Of a stretch of 64,000 nt of DNA, positions 47,361-59,944 are shown piece after piece; the first letter of the stretch is position 1, and every line of letters starts with the position of its first letter. The notes below the pieces were generated by a model. It was not told the DNA's origin. It was given only the letters and a program-made list of their open reading frames with translations, and searched no databases. The stretch is from Gnetum montanum (taxonomy: Eukaryota; Streptophyta; Gnetopsida; Gnetales; Gnetaceae), in NCBI GenBank assembly GCA_015680685.1, contig MNCI01003975.1:1291808-1355807 (forward strand). The letters run 5' to 3'. A program made the translations under genes and the position numbers.

Positions 47361-48822
47361 CTATGGGGAGGATTCACTTATGAATCTTTGGTGGCTTGGT
47401 ATTGTAAGTAAGTGAGCTTAAGCTTATCTTCTAGGATGGTGGTGGTTGCATGAACTAAGGTACTTGATTAGTTTTTCATTTGTGTGGTTGTGACTTGTTG
47501 AGCTTAATGGTTTGACTAAGACTATTTCTTTTCATAACTATCTTTTTCTTGCATGTTTTAATTATGGATTGTATGTTTGACTGAGCCATACTTTATGTTT
47601 TACATTCATCCATTTATTTGATTGATGGTATCACATATTTTAGAGCCTTTTGGTTATTTAGGATGCATGGTAGACATATTCTTATCAGTTTCTATCATTA
47701 TGCCTTTATTTTTTATGCTTTTATTTTTTAGTATATTAATTTAATTCATGTTTTCCAAGGTGGATGTTGTGTAACTTAGTCATAGGGGTGAGGCACAGCT
47801 GTGTATGTATTCTTTGATGCTTTTTCTATGTCATTCATCATACCTGTGTATATTTCTAGCATTTAACTATGATTTTATTTTTCATGTCTTCTTTGAAAAT
47901 TACATTTATTATTAATTTTATATACAATTTTTGCAATGGTGATTTAATGCTTAAAGATCTTACATGATTTTTAGCATTGTTGTAGTCCAACTTCTTTACA
48001 CAAGTGCACTTTTCACACTTGAGACCCATATAGAAATTGTTCAAGGAATCTTAAGCCCTATTTATGGAATGAAACAAAGACAAGATTCTTTAACTCCACT
48101 TGAAGAATACTAGGTTGATCTAGACATCGAGAGATCTCTTTTAAAATATAAATTTAAAGGTGAAAAGATCATGTTCCCAAGCTGATAGTAGTAGATTTAC
48201 ATAATAGTCATTATCTGAGTATGAGCCAAAAGATTTATTAGAGATTTCCATCAAGCCTGAGGCATATTCAATTTTGTAAGCATGCTAGGGAATCCTTCTT
48301 TTTAGTCACCCTCTCATGGCTTCTCTTATTAGAGTAGCAGTTTTATAATGTATCTTATGTCAAACTTATTTGTACAGTTATAATTCCTTCACATTAACCT
48401 TAACATGTGTTTGGTTTCTTTTTTGTATCTTAGGTGTTAAATCTATGGAACTAGCTTTACTTAGTTATGTAGGAATGATGAGTTGTCTAGTGGCATTTTG
48501 TATATCTATTGTAAGCTTTAGATTTGGAAAGTATTTTACATCTTGTATTTGTAGGTCTAGCATATGTAGTTGAGGTTTATACCTTCCATTTTTACATCCT
48601 TGCCTCTTGTGTTACACTTACAACTTTTGTGCATGTTTTGGATTTTTTAGAATACCTTTGGCTTTGTTCAGGTATCCTAGGATCCTAATATCATTTTTCA
48701 AGTGTTCTAGCTTTCATTTGAAATTGGTGATGAGAAGTGTGGTTTGAAGGAGGTGTGCTAACCACCTTGTGTCAACACAAGGATGTTGACGTACCTTCTT
48801 GCTAAGCCTAGTTTGACAACTA
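47361..48822. other. No gene recognised
   Basis: AT-rich continuation of the DNA that received element D. Short open frames show no family signature. A stretch at 48000-48310 has coding-like composition but is unrecognised. Confidence 0.4.
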
Positions 48823-49252
48823 GTGTAGGAGTGTAATGAAGATTAGTCTAGATTACATTGATGAATCTTCATTGGTGCCTAGGCACTAGCAAATCGTTGT
48901 CATTATCTCATGAAAATTATAAATACCCAGAATGAACTTTCATATACATGATAGATATAACTTTCATTTCATTTGATCTTGATGTCTGATTTATGTAAAG
49001 AGCTCTTCCTCCATTGTGTAAATTGATTTCCTTTCTATCTTGTATACATATTTTGAGTCATCACTTTTATAAGTGTAGCTAGACTCTATCAGAGTGCTAT
49101 CTTGCTTACATAGCTTAGAACAATTTGCTAGATGTAGAGTCTAGTGTTTGCACAGTGAATAAAACTCATGATCTTTTCTTATTCTACCATTGATGCCTTA
49201 AACATTAAACATTAAAATTATTTATTTAATTCTTATTTTATCAAGTTGTGAC
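48823..49252 (+). repeat. Possible solo or terminal LTR
   Basis: TGTAGGAGTG at the start, TATAAATA at about 48918, and TTGTGACA near the end give an LTR-like layout, preceded by a short inverted repeat (TTGTGTCAACACAA, 48767-48780). No partner LTR or PBS was found. Confidence 0.35.
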
Positions 49253-50690
49253 AATTCATCCTCATCTAAGAAGATCATAATTGTATGACATGGTGTTGGG
49301 CCATCGAGGTTGTGACTAAGAGCCATTTCTTACTTTTTGTATGTTGTGGTGTACCTATTCCATAAGGGATTACGACATGTGTGAGTGTTTGTGAGCATTG
49401 CACTTGCTTACATGAGGAATTGCAATGCGTGTGTGTTTACTATTATTCTATTGTCATATTTATAAAATCCATAAAAATTATAAAATATATCATGATAAAT
49501 ATTCTTTCTACTTCACCATGGCAACATGAGTTTTCATTAAATGATATTTATTATAATCTCTTATATATATATTGAATGTAATAATAAACACAAGTGTTCT
49601 TAGTAATTCACTCAACATCATCTTCAAAGCTTACAATTAGATTGCATCACATTTCATATGATATAATCCCATTGGTCATGGTTAGTGAAATCCTTATTAA
49701 AAGGTAACTTGCATAAGCATCCGACATGTTATCGAGAAAGTTAACTTGTGAAAGCACTATAAAAACTATTAGAATACCCATTGAGAAAGGCAATTCATGT
49801 AAGTATTGCTAACAAAAAGTTCAAATTCAAATAATTGTAAAATCAAATATATGTATATTATATAAAGTCCTAGGTGGTGGGGAAACCTATTTAAATCACT
49901 TAATGAAGGCAATGAAAGGTCTAAACTAAAAGAAGGTATTATCAAGTAGGGATTTAAGACTAATAAAAATTGAAAATACAGGTTCAAATAGGCTAACTGA
50001 AATTGAAGAAAAATTCCAAAAAGGAATCTAAGCACCTAAGGATCATTCTAAGCATCTAAAACTTTTAAAACATAATTAGTTGCTATTTTCAAACTTTTAG
50101 GTGTTTCGAGAAGTCCTAGAACCAATAAGGAGGTTTTCATTATATTTGAAATATACCATTATTTTTAAAATTTTTAACATTATTAAATTTTTAATCAATG
50201 AGTAGTAATATTTGCAAAGATTACAATATACAGTTATTTCTTAAATTGATAATCATAAATATCTACCATTGTACAATATTCATTAATATTAAAAAGCAAT
50301 TCATATCACGTTAACTTAAAGTAAATCCTTATATATTTGGAAGTACATATTGTAGAAACTCCAATAGAATTAATCTGATCCTTCCAAGAAAAATATTCAT
50401 ATCATTTTAAATAAAGAAAAGCATAAGGAAATCTTGTCATATCTACGTATCATTCTCAAAAGCATAAGTATGGATGTCATCTTATAATATGATATTATGC
50501 AACATTATCCATAGCCTATGCATTAGCATTTGCATTCTACTGTAACATGTCTTTGATTGTCAACTTTGCTTTCCTATTTAATCTCACCTTTTTTTTATCT
50601 CTTATTTTGCTTATCCATGCCTAAATTACTAAGCTAGGTTACACTGTTCTAACTTCAGTGTCCATCAGATTATATATCCATTCACAATCT
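49253..50690. other. AT-rich DNA, nothing recognised
   Basis: Low-complexity AT-rich stretch without coding signature or clear repeat structure. Confidence 0.5.
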
Positions 50691-53000
50691 ATCCATTTTT
50701 CATGTACTCTTGATTTTGATGCAAACTAGTTGACTATTATATCTTTTATAATGTACTTTCTTGATTTTATATTTTTTACTCTATCCACCCATATAATGTT
50801 TGCTTGATTTCTATCTCCTAGGATAACCAAAAGCATCATCTCATTTATGATATTAGAAAATGGATTAAATGACATCTTTGGCTTCTTATTCCATAATCCA
50901 ACATATGCAACCTCCTGCTTCTCCACTTGAGATTCAACAATGTCTAATCTTGGATCTATAATATCCTTCTAAAAAGTTCTTGGTCAGAAAGGTTTAGTGA
51001 TTGCATCCCCACATAATATTAGGTCCTAAAAACATCTAAATTTATCAAGACGTTTTTCTAGTAATTTATTTTTTTCAACCACTATAGCTTATTATTTTCT
51101 TGAAGCCCTTCAATCAACTCATCCCATACCTTGATGTGAGACTTAATGCAATCTATAATCATTGTTATGTATTCCATTTGATCAAATTTGGTGTCTAGGA
51201 TCCTTGGTTCCCTTCTGGGAAGACTTGGATGTCCATTAATAGTTTCCTATAAATTGAATGGTTCAAAATAGATTTTTTCCTTGATATTTATTTTCCATAT
51301 CATCATGGGAGTTCCCTTCTCTAGGTAGAATCTAATATAATAAATATGTTGCATTCCACAAAGATTCCTTGACTTGATATCTATCCTTTAAGAAATCCTT
51401 TGAAGTCGTATACCAAATCAATATAATATGAAGTGTAGTTGCTTCCACTATCTTCATCTATAATATGATACATGTCCATAAGTTTTAGTAAAGAAATTAT
51501 ATTCTTTTTACTGATAGCCATTTGAAATCTTTCAAAACTTCAATATTCTCATGCGTATATCTTATTGGAAGAAATCTTAACTCTATAGCCTTAACAAAGT
51601 TCTTCTTGTTGTAAATAATGATAAATAAAGAAAAATATATTTATTTTTGTTATCTCTTCTATAGTTATCCATTCGTAGACAAATTGTAGTAGATAATGGC
51701 TTAAAATTAGAGCTTGCATTGATTTCAACTGAATAATCTAAATGATTCTATTCTCCATGTACTATTTCTAAATGATGGAGCAATGCTTCTATAAGTGAGC
51801 ATCTTTTGAAATTGTATTATTTCTTCATCATACCATTATACCTACCAATAGGACTAACCTTTAAATATTTTAAGCATTTTGACAAAGATGTTATGGTAAA
51901 TTATAAATTGATCTGTGTGTAGAATGAACTAAAATGCCCAAAATCCTCATATTCCAGTCCTTTTACTAGAATTACTCAAAGGAAGATTTGGAACCTCTCC
52001 TTCTTGAGGATACTATTAGGAAATAATCATAGTTTTCAAAATGAATTTTTTTATTTATTCATTCTATCATGAATGATGCTTATGTAATTATCAAGTTGCC
52101 TTGTAGCTAAATCTTTGTGAATGTAGTATATGTTCCTGCATATAGTTACATAATCATAATGATTTTAAAAATTCATTTAAATTATATCTCTTTCTAAAGG
52201 ATTGTTAGTGCATTTCTTTATTTTGTTCAATGTATGATAAGTTCTATAAATTGAGAAATCATGCTTTCTATTGAAAATTATGTTCAGACAATATTTGTTG
52301 AAAATATTTAATGATTGAATTTTGCTAATTGGTCATAATCCTAGATTAGCTAACCTAGAATTAATGTAAATTTTCAGTAAAAAACATTGACTCATAGTCA
52401 TAGGAAATGTTTTAACTGGTTCATATGTTTCATCCCTTATAACTTATCTACATTCTAATTGTAATTGGTTAACCATATCATCAACCACACTCTTAAGAAT
52501 CATTATTGCTACAATCTTACTTGATCTAGGCTTTAGCTTTCTTGTGTTTCCATGATACAAAAAATACATGTCCATTCTTGAAATTACATATGATTGTAGA
52601 ATGTACTACTTGGAATACTGTGAATTGTATGCCAAACCTTCTTGCAAATATCAATACCAAAATATTTCATTGTCTCCACTATATGGCTTCCATCCATGAT
52701 AACATTATTTGATTCACATTCATGCATAATGTATGATCATATTTCATTATAGCTTATCATTGAAATCATTTACGAAGTTCTCCTAATATCTCCCACTATA
52801 ATACTCTGCATACAATTTCTCGTGTAGCAATTAGCACACATGATGGATAGAAAATTGTTAGGATGGTAAGAGAATCTAGTTCTTGATATTCCTTCATGTT
52901 CTCTATTATTGATAAGATGATCCTTCCTTCTACTTTTGTAAGGTCTATTATCTTTGAATGCATTATAGATAGGATGCATTAGCCTACTATTTATTGTATC
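50690..53000 (-). pseudogene. Decayed minus-strand coding-like region, unrecognised
   Basis: Minus-strand frames carry protein-like segments separated by stops: a basic stretch RPYKSRRKDHLINNREHEG (52920-52870), then MKYFGIDICKKVWHTIHSI (about 52660), IKSHIKVWDELIEGLQENNK (about 51140) and EKQEVAYVGLWNKKPKMSFN (about 50900). Composition (basic, then coiled-coil-like) would suit a retroelement gag, but no diagnostic motif was found. Confidence 0.3.
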
Positions 53001-54059
53001 AACAAACTCAATTTCTTCCTATATATTTATCTTAGTAGGATTGGAAAAGCTACTTCTTGGAAGGAAAATGAATTAAGAATTTAAGATATCATACACATGA
53101 TCCTCCTTCTATACTATTATTGATAGGATATACTTTAAGAATAGAAAATAGTCATGAAATTATTCATTAAGTGATTCAATATATACACTAATTTCATTAT
53201 CAAATAGATGAATATTAGAATAATATGGCATGCCCTCTATATTACATATAAACTCCATTCTATTTTGTCTTCATGAATCTACTACAATATCATATATCTA
53301 AGTTTTGTAGATTATTTATGTCATGAGGAATGTATTCTTTATACATTCATCCTTTTAGAAAACATTTTTTCCAAATAATTTTTCATGTCTCTTCTTTATA
53401 TCATATGACAAGGGATCTATATCTAGCATAGATAAATTTAAGTAAAAATAAAAGTGAAATTATGGTAGTCACCCATCATAACATATAGTTTATTTCCTAT
53501 AATATGATTCCATAATAGAGAGTAAATAAATTGTATTATTCATGACATATCACACACAATTAATCAAATTCTCATATTTCATATGCTAATGAACCCTTCT
53601 TTATTTGTTAAATAGTATAAAAAACCTCCATTATCACAATATCTATTATGAGAAATTAATAATTCATAAAGGAAAATCCTCAAGTAATTTAAGTATTATA
53701 ATATTAAATTATAATTAAATATCCATGACATGAATTGAGGATTATGAAGGAGTCACATGACCAAGCAATCTTATATATTTTGTAATATAAATAATAAAAG
53801 ATCTCTATGAGTTATAATATGCATAGATAGTATTTATTCTATTATATATATACGCCATAATAACAATATCAAAAATCATAAAATCAAAAATTTATTAAGA
53901 ATAATATAATTCACTTATAATGAGTAAATAATGCTAACTATTCACTAAATATTACCATCACATAATCATGCACAATGAAGCAACCTTCATTTATTCTTGA
54001 ATTAGCATTCATCAAATCACATGATACAATGTATAATATTATAAATTGAGTATATAACT
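53001..54059. other. AT-rich DNA, nothing recognised
   Basis: Very AT-rich with no gene or ordered repeat visible. Confidence 0.5.
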
Positions 54060-54740
54060 ATGACATATATTGAGGTTTCTTTGAATACTTAGACAAGCAA
54101 CATCATATATTTTAAAATGATATATGAGTTTTTTCATATATTTAGATTTCTCGGATAAGAAACATCATATATCTTACATGAATTTTACTAGGTTGCTCAA
54201 TCATATAACCTTATATATTATACATGAATTTTCTTAGGTTTCTTAGTTGAGAAACTTTATATATTTTACAATAACATAGTGAGTTTTATTGGATGAGAGA
54301 CCTCGTATATTTTACATGAATATTTTTAGGTCTTACAAATGATCAACCTCATATATTTTACTTTAATATACTTATGTTGCTTGGTCGAGCAACCTCATAC
54401 ACTTTACCTAAATCTTATTAGGTTGCTTGGTCAAACAACCTCATATATTACACATGCATATACTAAAGTTGCTTAGACAAGTAACCTCATATATTTTACA
54501 TGAATTTTATTAGGTTGCTCATTCGGGCAACCTCATATATTTTACTTTAATTTACTTATATTTTTGAGATGAGTAACCTCATCTATCGTACATAAATTTT
54601 CCTAGGTTACTTGGTTGAAAAACCTCATATATTATACATCCATATATTGAGGTTGCTTAGAGGAGCTACCCGATATATTTTACATTCATATTATGAGGTT
54701 GTTTGATTGAGTAACCTCATATATTCTACATGGATATATT
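54060..54740. repeat. ~47-bp minisatellite with a hairpin in each unit
   Basis: About a dozen degenerate units of the form 'aggttgctNNNNNagcaacc' followed by 'tcatatattttacatgaat'. The arms GGTTGCT and AGCAACC are inverted repeats around a 4-6 base loop, clearest at 54421-54440, 54512-54531 and 54375-54392. Spacing between successive CCTCATATATT words is 38-54 bp. Confidence 0.8.
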
Positions 54741-55800
54741 ATAAAAGTATTGAAATTTGACATGTATGGATACATGGGTTTTCATGTTTTTTTTAAATAT
54801 TTATATAATAATAGTTGTATAGAACTATTTTTCAAGTAGCAAAATTTTATGACCTATTAATTGGATGCCTATTAATTACAATTGTATAGAATTATTTTTC
54901 CTAGCAGAAACTATTATCTACATAGATATGTGATATATATGTTAATAAAGGCATGTAATAAACAATGGTTTTTTTATTTTCTTATCAATCTAACATGATT
55001 TAGTATTTTGTTTTTGTAAGTTGGTATCTTGTGATAATGAAATTGTACAATGAAAGGAAAGTAGAATGCTTTTGGTTGATAAAATTTTTTAATAAATATG
55101 AACTTAGGAGAATGTACATGGACATATAAAAAGAAAACAAATATAGTGAGTATATTGAAATGATCTGGGCCTAGGAGTTGCAAAAGAAAAGAAATATTGA
55201 GAATCATCTACAAGTAAGCATAAAAAAATTACTTGAAAATGATTGTTCAATGGTAATAGGACTTGGAAAGGCTTTTTATCTTTTTTAATGATGAAAAAAA
55301 TATGGAATATTTTTGATAACTGTTAAATATAATTCTTTTGTAAATTTTGAATACTGGAATGTAGAGGAATGATCTATAGGATTTAACACATTTATAAGAA
55401 ATAAAATACAATTAGAGAAAATTACATTTTTTAAAAAAGGGAGACTAAAAGAATACTTGAGATTTTTGGATGCGCTTTCTTATTCTAGTGTCACTATCCT
55501 CAAGAAAATTTATGTGCACTGTTAATATGTGATTTCCTACTTTGCGGTTAGTATCTTTTAAGAAATATAATATTTGCTAGATTTGAGAAGTTATGAAAGA
55601 TGTTCAAACACTTTGGATTTTAGGTATACCTTGTTCTTTCTTAGGCGTATTAGTAGTAAAAATATTTAGCATTTATTAAGCCAATTGATGATAGCTATGT
55701 TAGGTATCCTCTAGGATAGTTTACTAAACTTGGGTCCTCTAAATATTACTAGTTAAAGCATGAAAAAAGAGAGAGCATGTGAAATTGATTTATTCTCTAA
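54741..55800. other. AT-rich DNA, nothing recognised
   Basis: No coding or repeat signature seen, except 'ttaattacaattgtatagaa' at about 54873 and a partly similar word at about 54812. Confidence 0.5.
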
Positions 55801-57750
55801 TATCATTTATGTTTAAATGTTGTGTATATATAATGATTTTAAATAATTTTATTTTAAAAGATTCATGAATCATATATACATATAATTTAAATTTAATTAG
55901 AATATGAAATGAAACTTGGGTGACAGGGAGGATGTCTCCATCTTATAAGAGATCATGTCTTAAAGCTCTTTGATAAATGAAATGAGACTTGGATGAGGGG
56001 GCATGATGTCTGTATCTTACTAGAGCTCATGATTGGAATAGTAAAAAAATGAAAGCTTGGTTTGGCTATGGTTTATTACTATGTCTACAAAGTTGAGGTA
56101 GATTTCGATGATGACAAAGTGACACTAATCACTAGAGCTCAAGCTGTAATAATTAGTATGGCTCTATCATCATCAAAATTTGCTATAGATCATGATCCAC
56201 ATTTACATGTTTTTAATCAAACAAGGTTTCATTCAATTTATTAATGTGAATAAATCATTCATTTATATTTCTTATATTGCCATCACCTTCTCAATGTGGG
56301 ATTATGTGTACTTTATGTAATTATATCTATATGATTCTTCTATTGATACATAGTGGATTTGGATTAGGTAAATTATGATAAAAATAGTACATGTAAAATC
56401 AATTTATTCTCTATCATAGGAAAAATAATACTTACACTATTATTTATATAGAAAAGTTGTGTACATATAATGATTTTAAATAATTTTTTTAAGAAATTCA
56501 TGAATCATATATAGATATAATTCAAATGTAAGTTTCAAAAAGTAATTTAAGTAAAATATGTAATAAATGATAAATGAAATAAAACTTGGATGAGGGAAAG
56601 GATATCTTCATCTTATTAGAGATCATAATTGGAAGATCTGTAATAAATGAAATGAGACTTAAGCGAAGGATAGGATGTCTCCATCTTACTAGAGTTCATG
56701 AACTGAATGGTAAAAGTGGAAGCTTGGTTTGGTTATGCTCCATTACTATGTCTACATAGTTGGGGAAGATTTTGATGGTGGTTGAGTGACACCAATAACT
56801 AGAGCTTAAGCTGTAGTAATTAATGTCACTTTGTCATCATCGAAATCTACTATAAATCATGATCCATAGTTAGATAGTTCTTAAATAAATAAATTCTTAT
56901 TTAATTTATCAATGTAGAAAGGTCATTCATTTATATTACTTACGTTATCATCAACTTCTTAATGTGGGATTATGTGTACTTTATAGAATGATATCTATAT
57001 GATTTCCTTCTATTGACACATAGTCATGGACACATAATGGACTTGGATTTGTTAAAGCATGATAAAAATAGGGTATGTCAAATCGATGTATTCTCTACCA
57101 TAGGGAAAATAATACTTACACTATTATTTATGTATAAAAGTTGTGTACATATAATAATTGTAAATAAATTTATTTTTAAAAATTCAAGAATCATATATAG
57201 ATAAAATTAAAATGTGAGTATCAAAAAGTAATTCACGTAAAATATATAATATATGATAAATGAAATGAAACTTGGATAAGAGGTAGGATGTCTTTATCTT
57301 AGTAGAGATCATAATTTGAAGCTCTATGATAAATAAAATGAGACTTAGGTGAGGCATAGGCTATTTCCATCTTACTAAAGATCATGATTTGAATGGGAAA
57401 AGAATGAGAGTTTGGTTTGATTGTGCTCCATTACTATGTTTATAAAGTTGGGGCATATTTCAATGATGACTATGTGACACCAATTACTAGTGCTTAAGCT
57501 TTAGTAATTAGTATGGCTTAGTCACCATTGAAATCTACTGCAAATTATGATTCATAGTTAGATGGTTCTTAATCAAACAAGTTCTCATTCAATTATCAAA
57601 GTAGAAAATTGATTTATTTATATTCTTTACATTGTCATTACATTTTCAATGTGGGATTATGCGTACATTATGAAATTATTTCTATTCGAGTTACTTCTAT
57701 TAATACATAGTCATAGATACACACTGGGTTTGGAGTATGTATTGGATATT
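55800..57750 (+). repeat. Three-copy tandem repeat, unit ~670 bp
   Basis: Shared words recur at 55912, about 56578 and about 57260 ('gaaacttgg'), at 55831, 56468 and 57150 ('taaataatttt' then 'attcatgaatcatatatag'), and the block 'gctcaagctgtaataattag' then 'tatggctctatcatcatc' recurs at 56137, 56807 and 57490. Each unit also has an internal short duplication of 'aaatgagacttgg'. Diverged by roughly 15-20% by eye. Confidence 0.82.
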
Positions 57751-57759
57751 CTTGATTTT

Positions 57760-58400
57760 AAATGTTCATATACTCTTATGCATGCAAGCATAGTTTTGGA
57801 GAATCTAGGATTTCATGTTGGCTATTAAACATGTCTTGATGGTACTTAGTCATAAGCAAGGTCATAAAGTGAAGAGGATACTTGGGTGGGAGGCATGATG
57901 TCTCAATCCACTAGCATGTAAGAATGGGCTTGAAGATTCTAAGATTTCATGTTACATGCAAAAAATATCTTGGATGTATCTAGTCATAGATAAGATCATA
58001 TTAGGAAGTGGTTAGTTAATATTCCAACCTAGTAGCATGTGTTACATATGTACTTCATGTTGTTCAAATACATGATAATTGATCACATGATGCCTTGGGT
58101 TGTCCTAAGGATGGAATGATTGGACATGTATTTGAAATGTTCACATACTATTATGCATGCAAGAGTACTTTTGAGGAATCTAGAGTTTCATGTTAGCTAT
58201 TAAATATATCTTGGTGAAACCTAGTCATAAACATTATCATATTGGGAAGAGGTAACTTGAGATCCTAATCTAGTAGCATGCATTACGTATGTACTTCATG
58301 TTATCTAGAAACATGGGGGTTGATCACATGATGCCTTGGATTATTGCAATGATAGGATGATTGAACTTCATGTTGGATGCTTATGAAGATCAAGAACTTA
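57760..58400 (+). repeat. Second local tandem repeat (2-3 diverged units)
   Basis: 'actcttatgcatgcaagca' at 57772 and 'actattatgcatgcaagag' at 58146. 'tacttcatgttgttcaaa' at 58050 and 'tacttcatgttatctagaa' at 58290. 'gatcacatgatgccttgg' at 58081 and 58322. Period varies between about 160 and 375 bp. Confidence 0.65.
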
Positions 58401-58944
58401 GGGGAGGCTGAATAAGTTCATACAAATAATACCCTACTTTGCATAGTTGATTTTACATGGTTTCCCAGCTTGGGTACTTCCACACTCAAAGGGTAAAATC
58501 TGTACATATCTTTGGACTTTATTTCATTAAAAATGTGGTCTCAAGAATTCTATACTCTTTACATGTCAAGCTCTTAAGCTCAGCAAGGAATGTTTTCTCT
58601 CAAGAAACCCATCTAACCCCTCAGGATTACTACAAGCTATTAAGATTTACAAAGGATGCCTTTTCTTAAGAATCTTATCCAATTTCAAAAGGGATTTCAT
58701 AAAAAATATAAAGAAAAATCAAGGAAGGAGTGAGCTAACATCTCTGATTCCTCACTTTAAACCATAATTCAATTACAAATATAATAGAAGAAAGAACATA
58801 GAAGATAGAGAATTGAGGATCTGATGTATGTAATATGCTTGTTTGGTTTCTTACCAAAGGCTTGCTTTCTTGTCTTGAGTGTGTCCTTCCTTTATAGCCT
58901 TATTTGCTTCATTTGCTTGCTTAAATCCCTACAACTTCTAGAAA

Positions 58945-59155
58945 TGACTAGTGAAGATGTCTTCTACAAAGCCTTAGATGTCTTATTAATTTTGTTTGCT
59001 GGCAAGGGAGACATTTTGTTTCAGCCCAAGATGTCTTTAGAAGGAAGGATATGTCTCCCTAGTAGGTAAGACATCTTGGAGGAGACATCTTATCTTGGGA
59101 CAAGACATCTTGGCTCTGGAGGATACGTCTCCTATTTTTAGAAGATGTCTTGCTA
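58945..59155. repeat. AAGACATCTT / AAGATGTCTT palindrome cluster
   Basis: At least seven copies or one-mismatch copies of the 10-bp palindrome: 58954, 58975, 59028, 59068, 59082, 59102 and 59142, interspersed with GGAGAC/GTCTCC words. Lies just upstream of the LTR at 59178. Confidence 0.7.
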
Positions 59156-59177
59156 GAGACTAGGCCTTCTCGATAGA

Positions 59178-59680
59178 TGTAATGTCCTATCCCTTGTTAA
59201 GGGTGGAAACAACTGTAAATAATGTAATTAACCTTCAAATGAAGGGGCACCTCATTATGAAGAGTTATGATTATTCATCTATCCCTTGGGAAAGGGTTTG
59301 ACCTATGCCATTTAAGGCTGGGGTTAGAGGTCATGCCAGGCGTGGAGTTGTAGAGCCAGGATAGGCAAGTGAGGGGAGCTAGGTGAAGTGGGACAAAAAG
59401 GAACTGATCACCCAGTTGGTAGGATAGCTTAGTGGAAGTGCCGAATTGCCTCTAAGGCTTAAGTGGCATAAGAAGATAACCTAGAGGACATTACAATACT
59501 CTCTTCTATTAATAAAATTTTTCTGTTTTCCTCTTTTCATTCTTTAGTATTAATTATTTATTTACTAGTTAATTCATTTAGTAAATATTTATAATGTTTC
59601 TAGTATATTATCTAAGAAAATGATGAAAGTGATAAATTAAGCGATTGATTTTTTACGACATCTGAGAATGGGATGTCACA
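59178..59680 (+). repeat. Element F: LTR with tRNA-iMet PBS, truncated
   Basis: TGTAATGTCC to GGATGTCACA (503 bp) with imperfect terminal inverted repeats. It is followed after one base by TGGTATTAGAGC (59682), one change from the initiator-tRNA-Met PBS TGGTATCAGAGC. No downstream gag or second LTR was found, so the element is truncated or overwritten. Confidence 0.72.
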
Positions 59681-59681
59681 T

Positions 59682-59693
59682 TTGGTATTAGAG
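59682..59693 (+). other. Element F primer-binding site (tRNA-iMet)
   Basis: TGGTATTAGAGC, one C-to-T change from the canonical site; defines the LTR 3' boundary. Confidence 0.75.
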
Positions 59694-59944
59694 CAAACCA
59701 CAATTCAAGAACCAAAGTGGAAGAAAAACCTTATTTTATTATTATTGTTATTATAGAACACAAGTACATCCAAGAAAAATAACAAAATGAAAGAAAGTAT
59801 TGTTTTGTTTTGTTTTGTTTTATTTTATTTTGTAACAAAGAGGAGTAAGAGGAAATACATCTAAGTAGAATATAGAAAAGGAAGAATAGGGAAAAGAAGT
59901 AGAACACAAGAATGGGAAAGATGTAAAAAAAGGAACTATGATTA

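Noticed and set aside
55800-58400. CRISPR-like array
   Set aside because: Units are hundreds of bases long and diverged, with no short constant repeats and spacers. The context is a plant nuclear genome.
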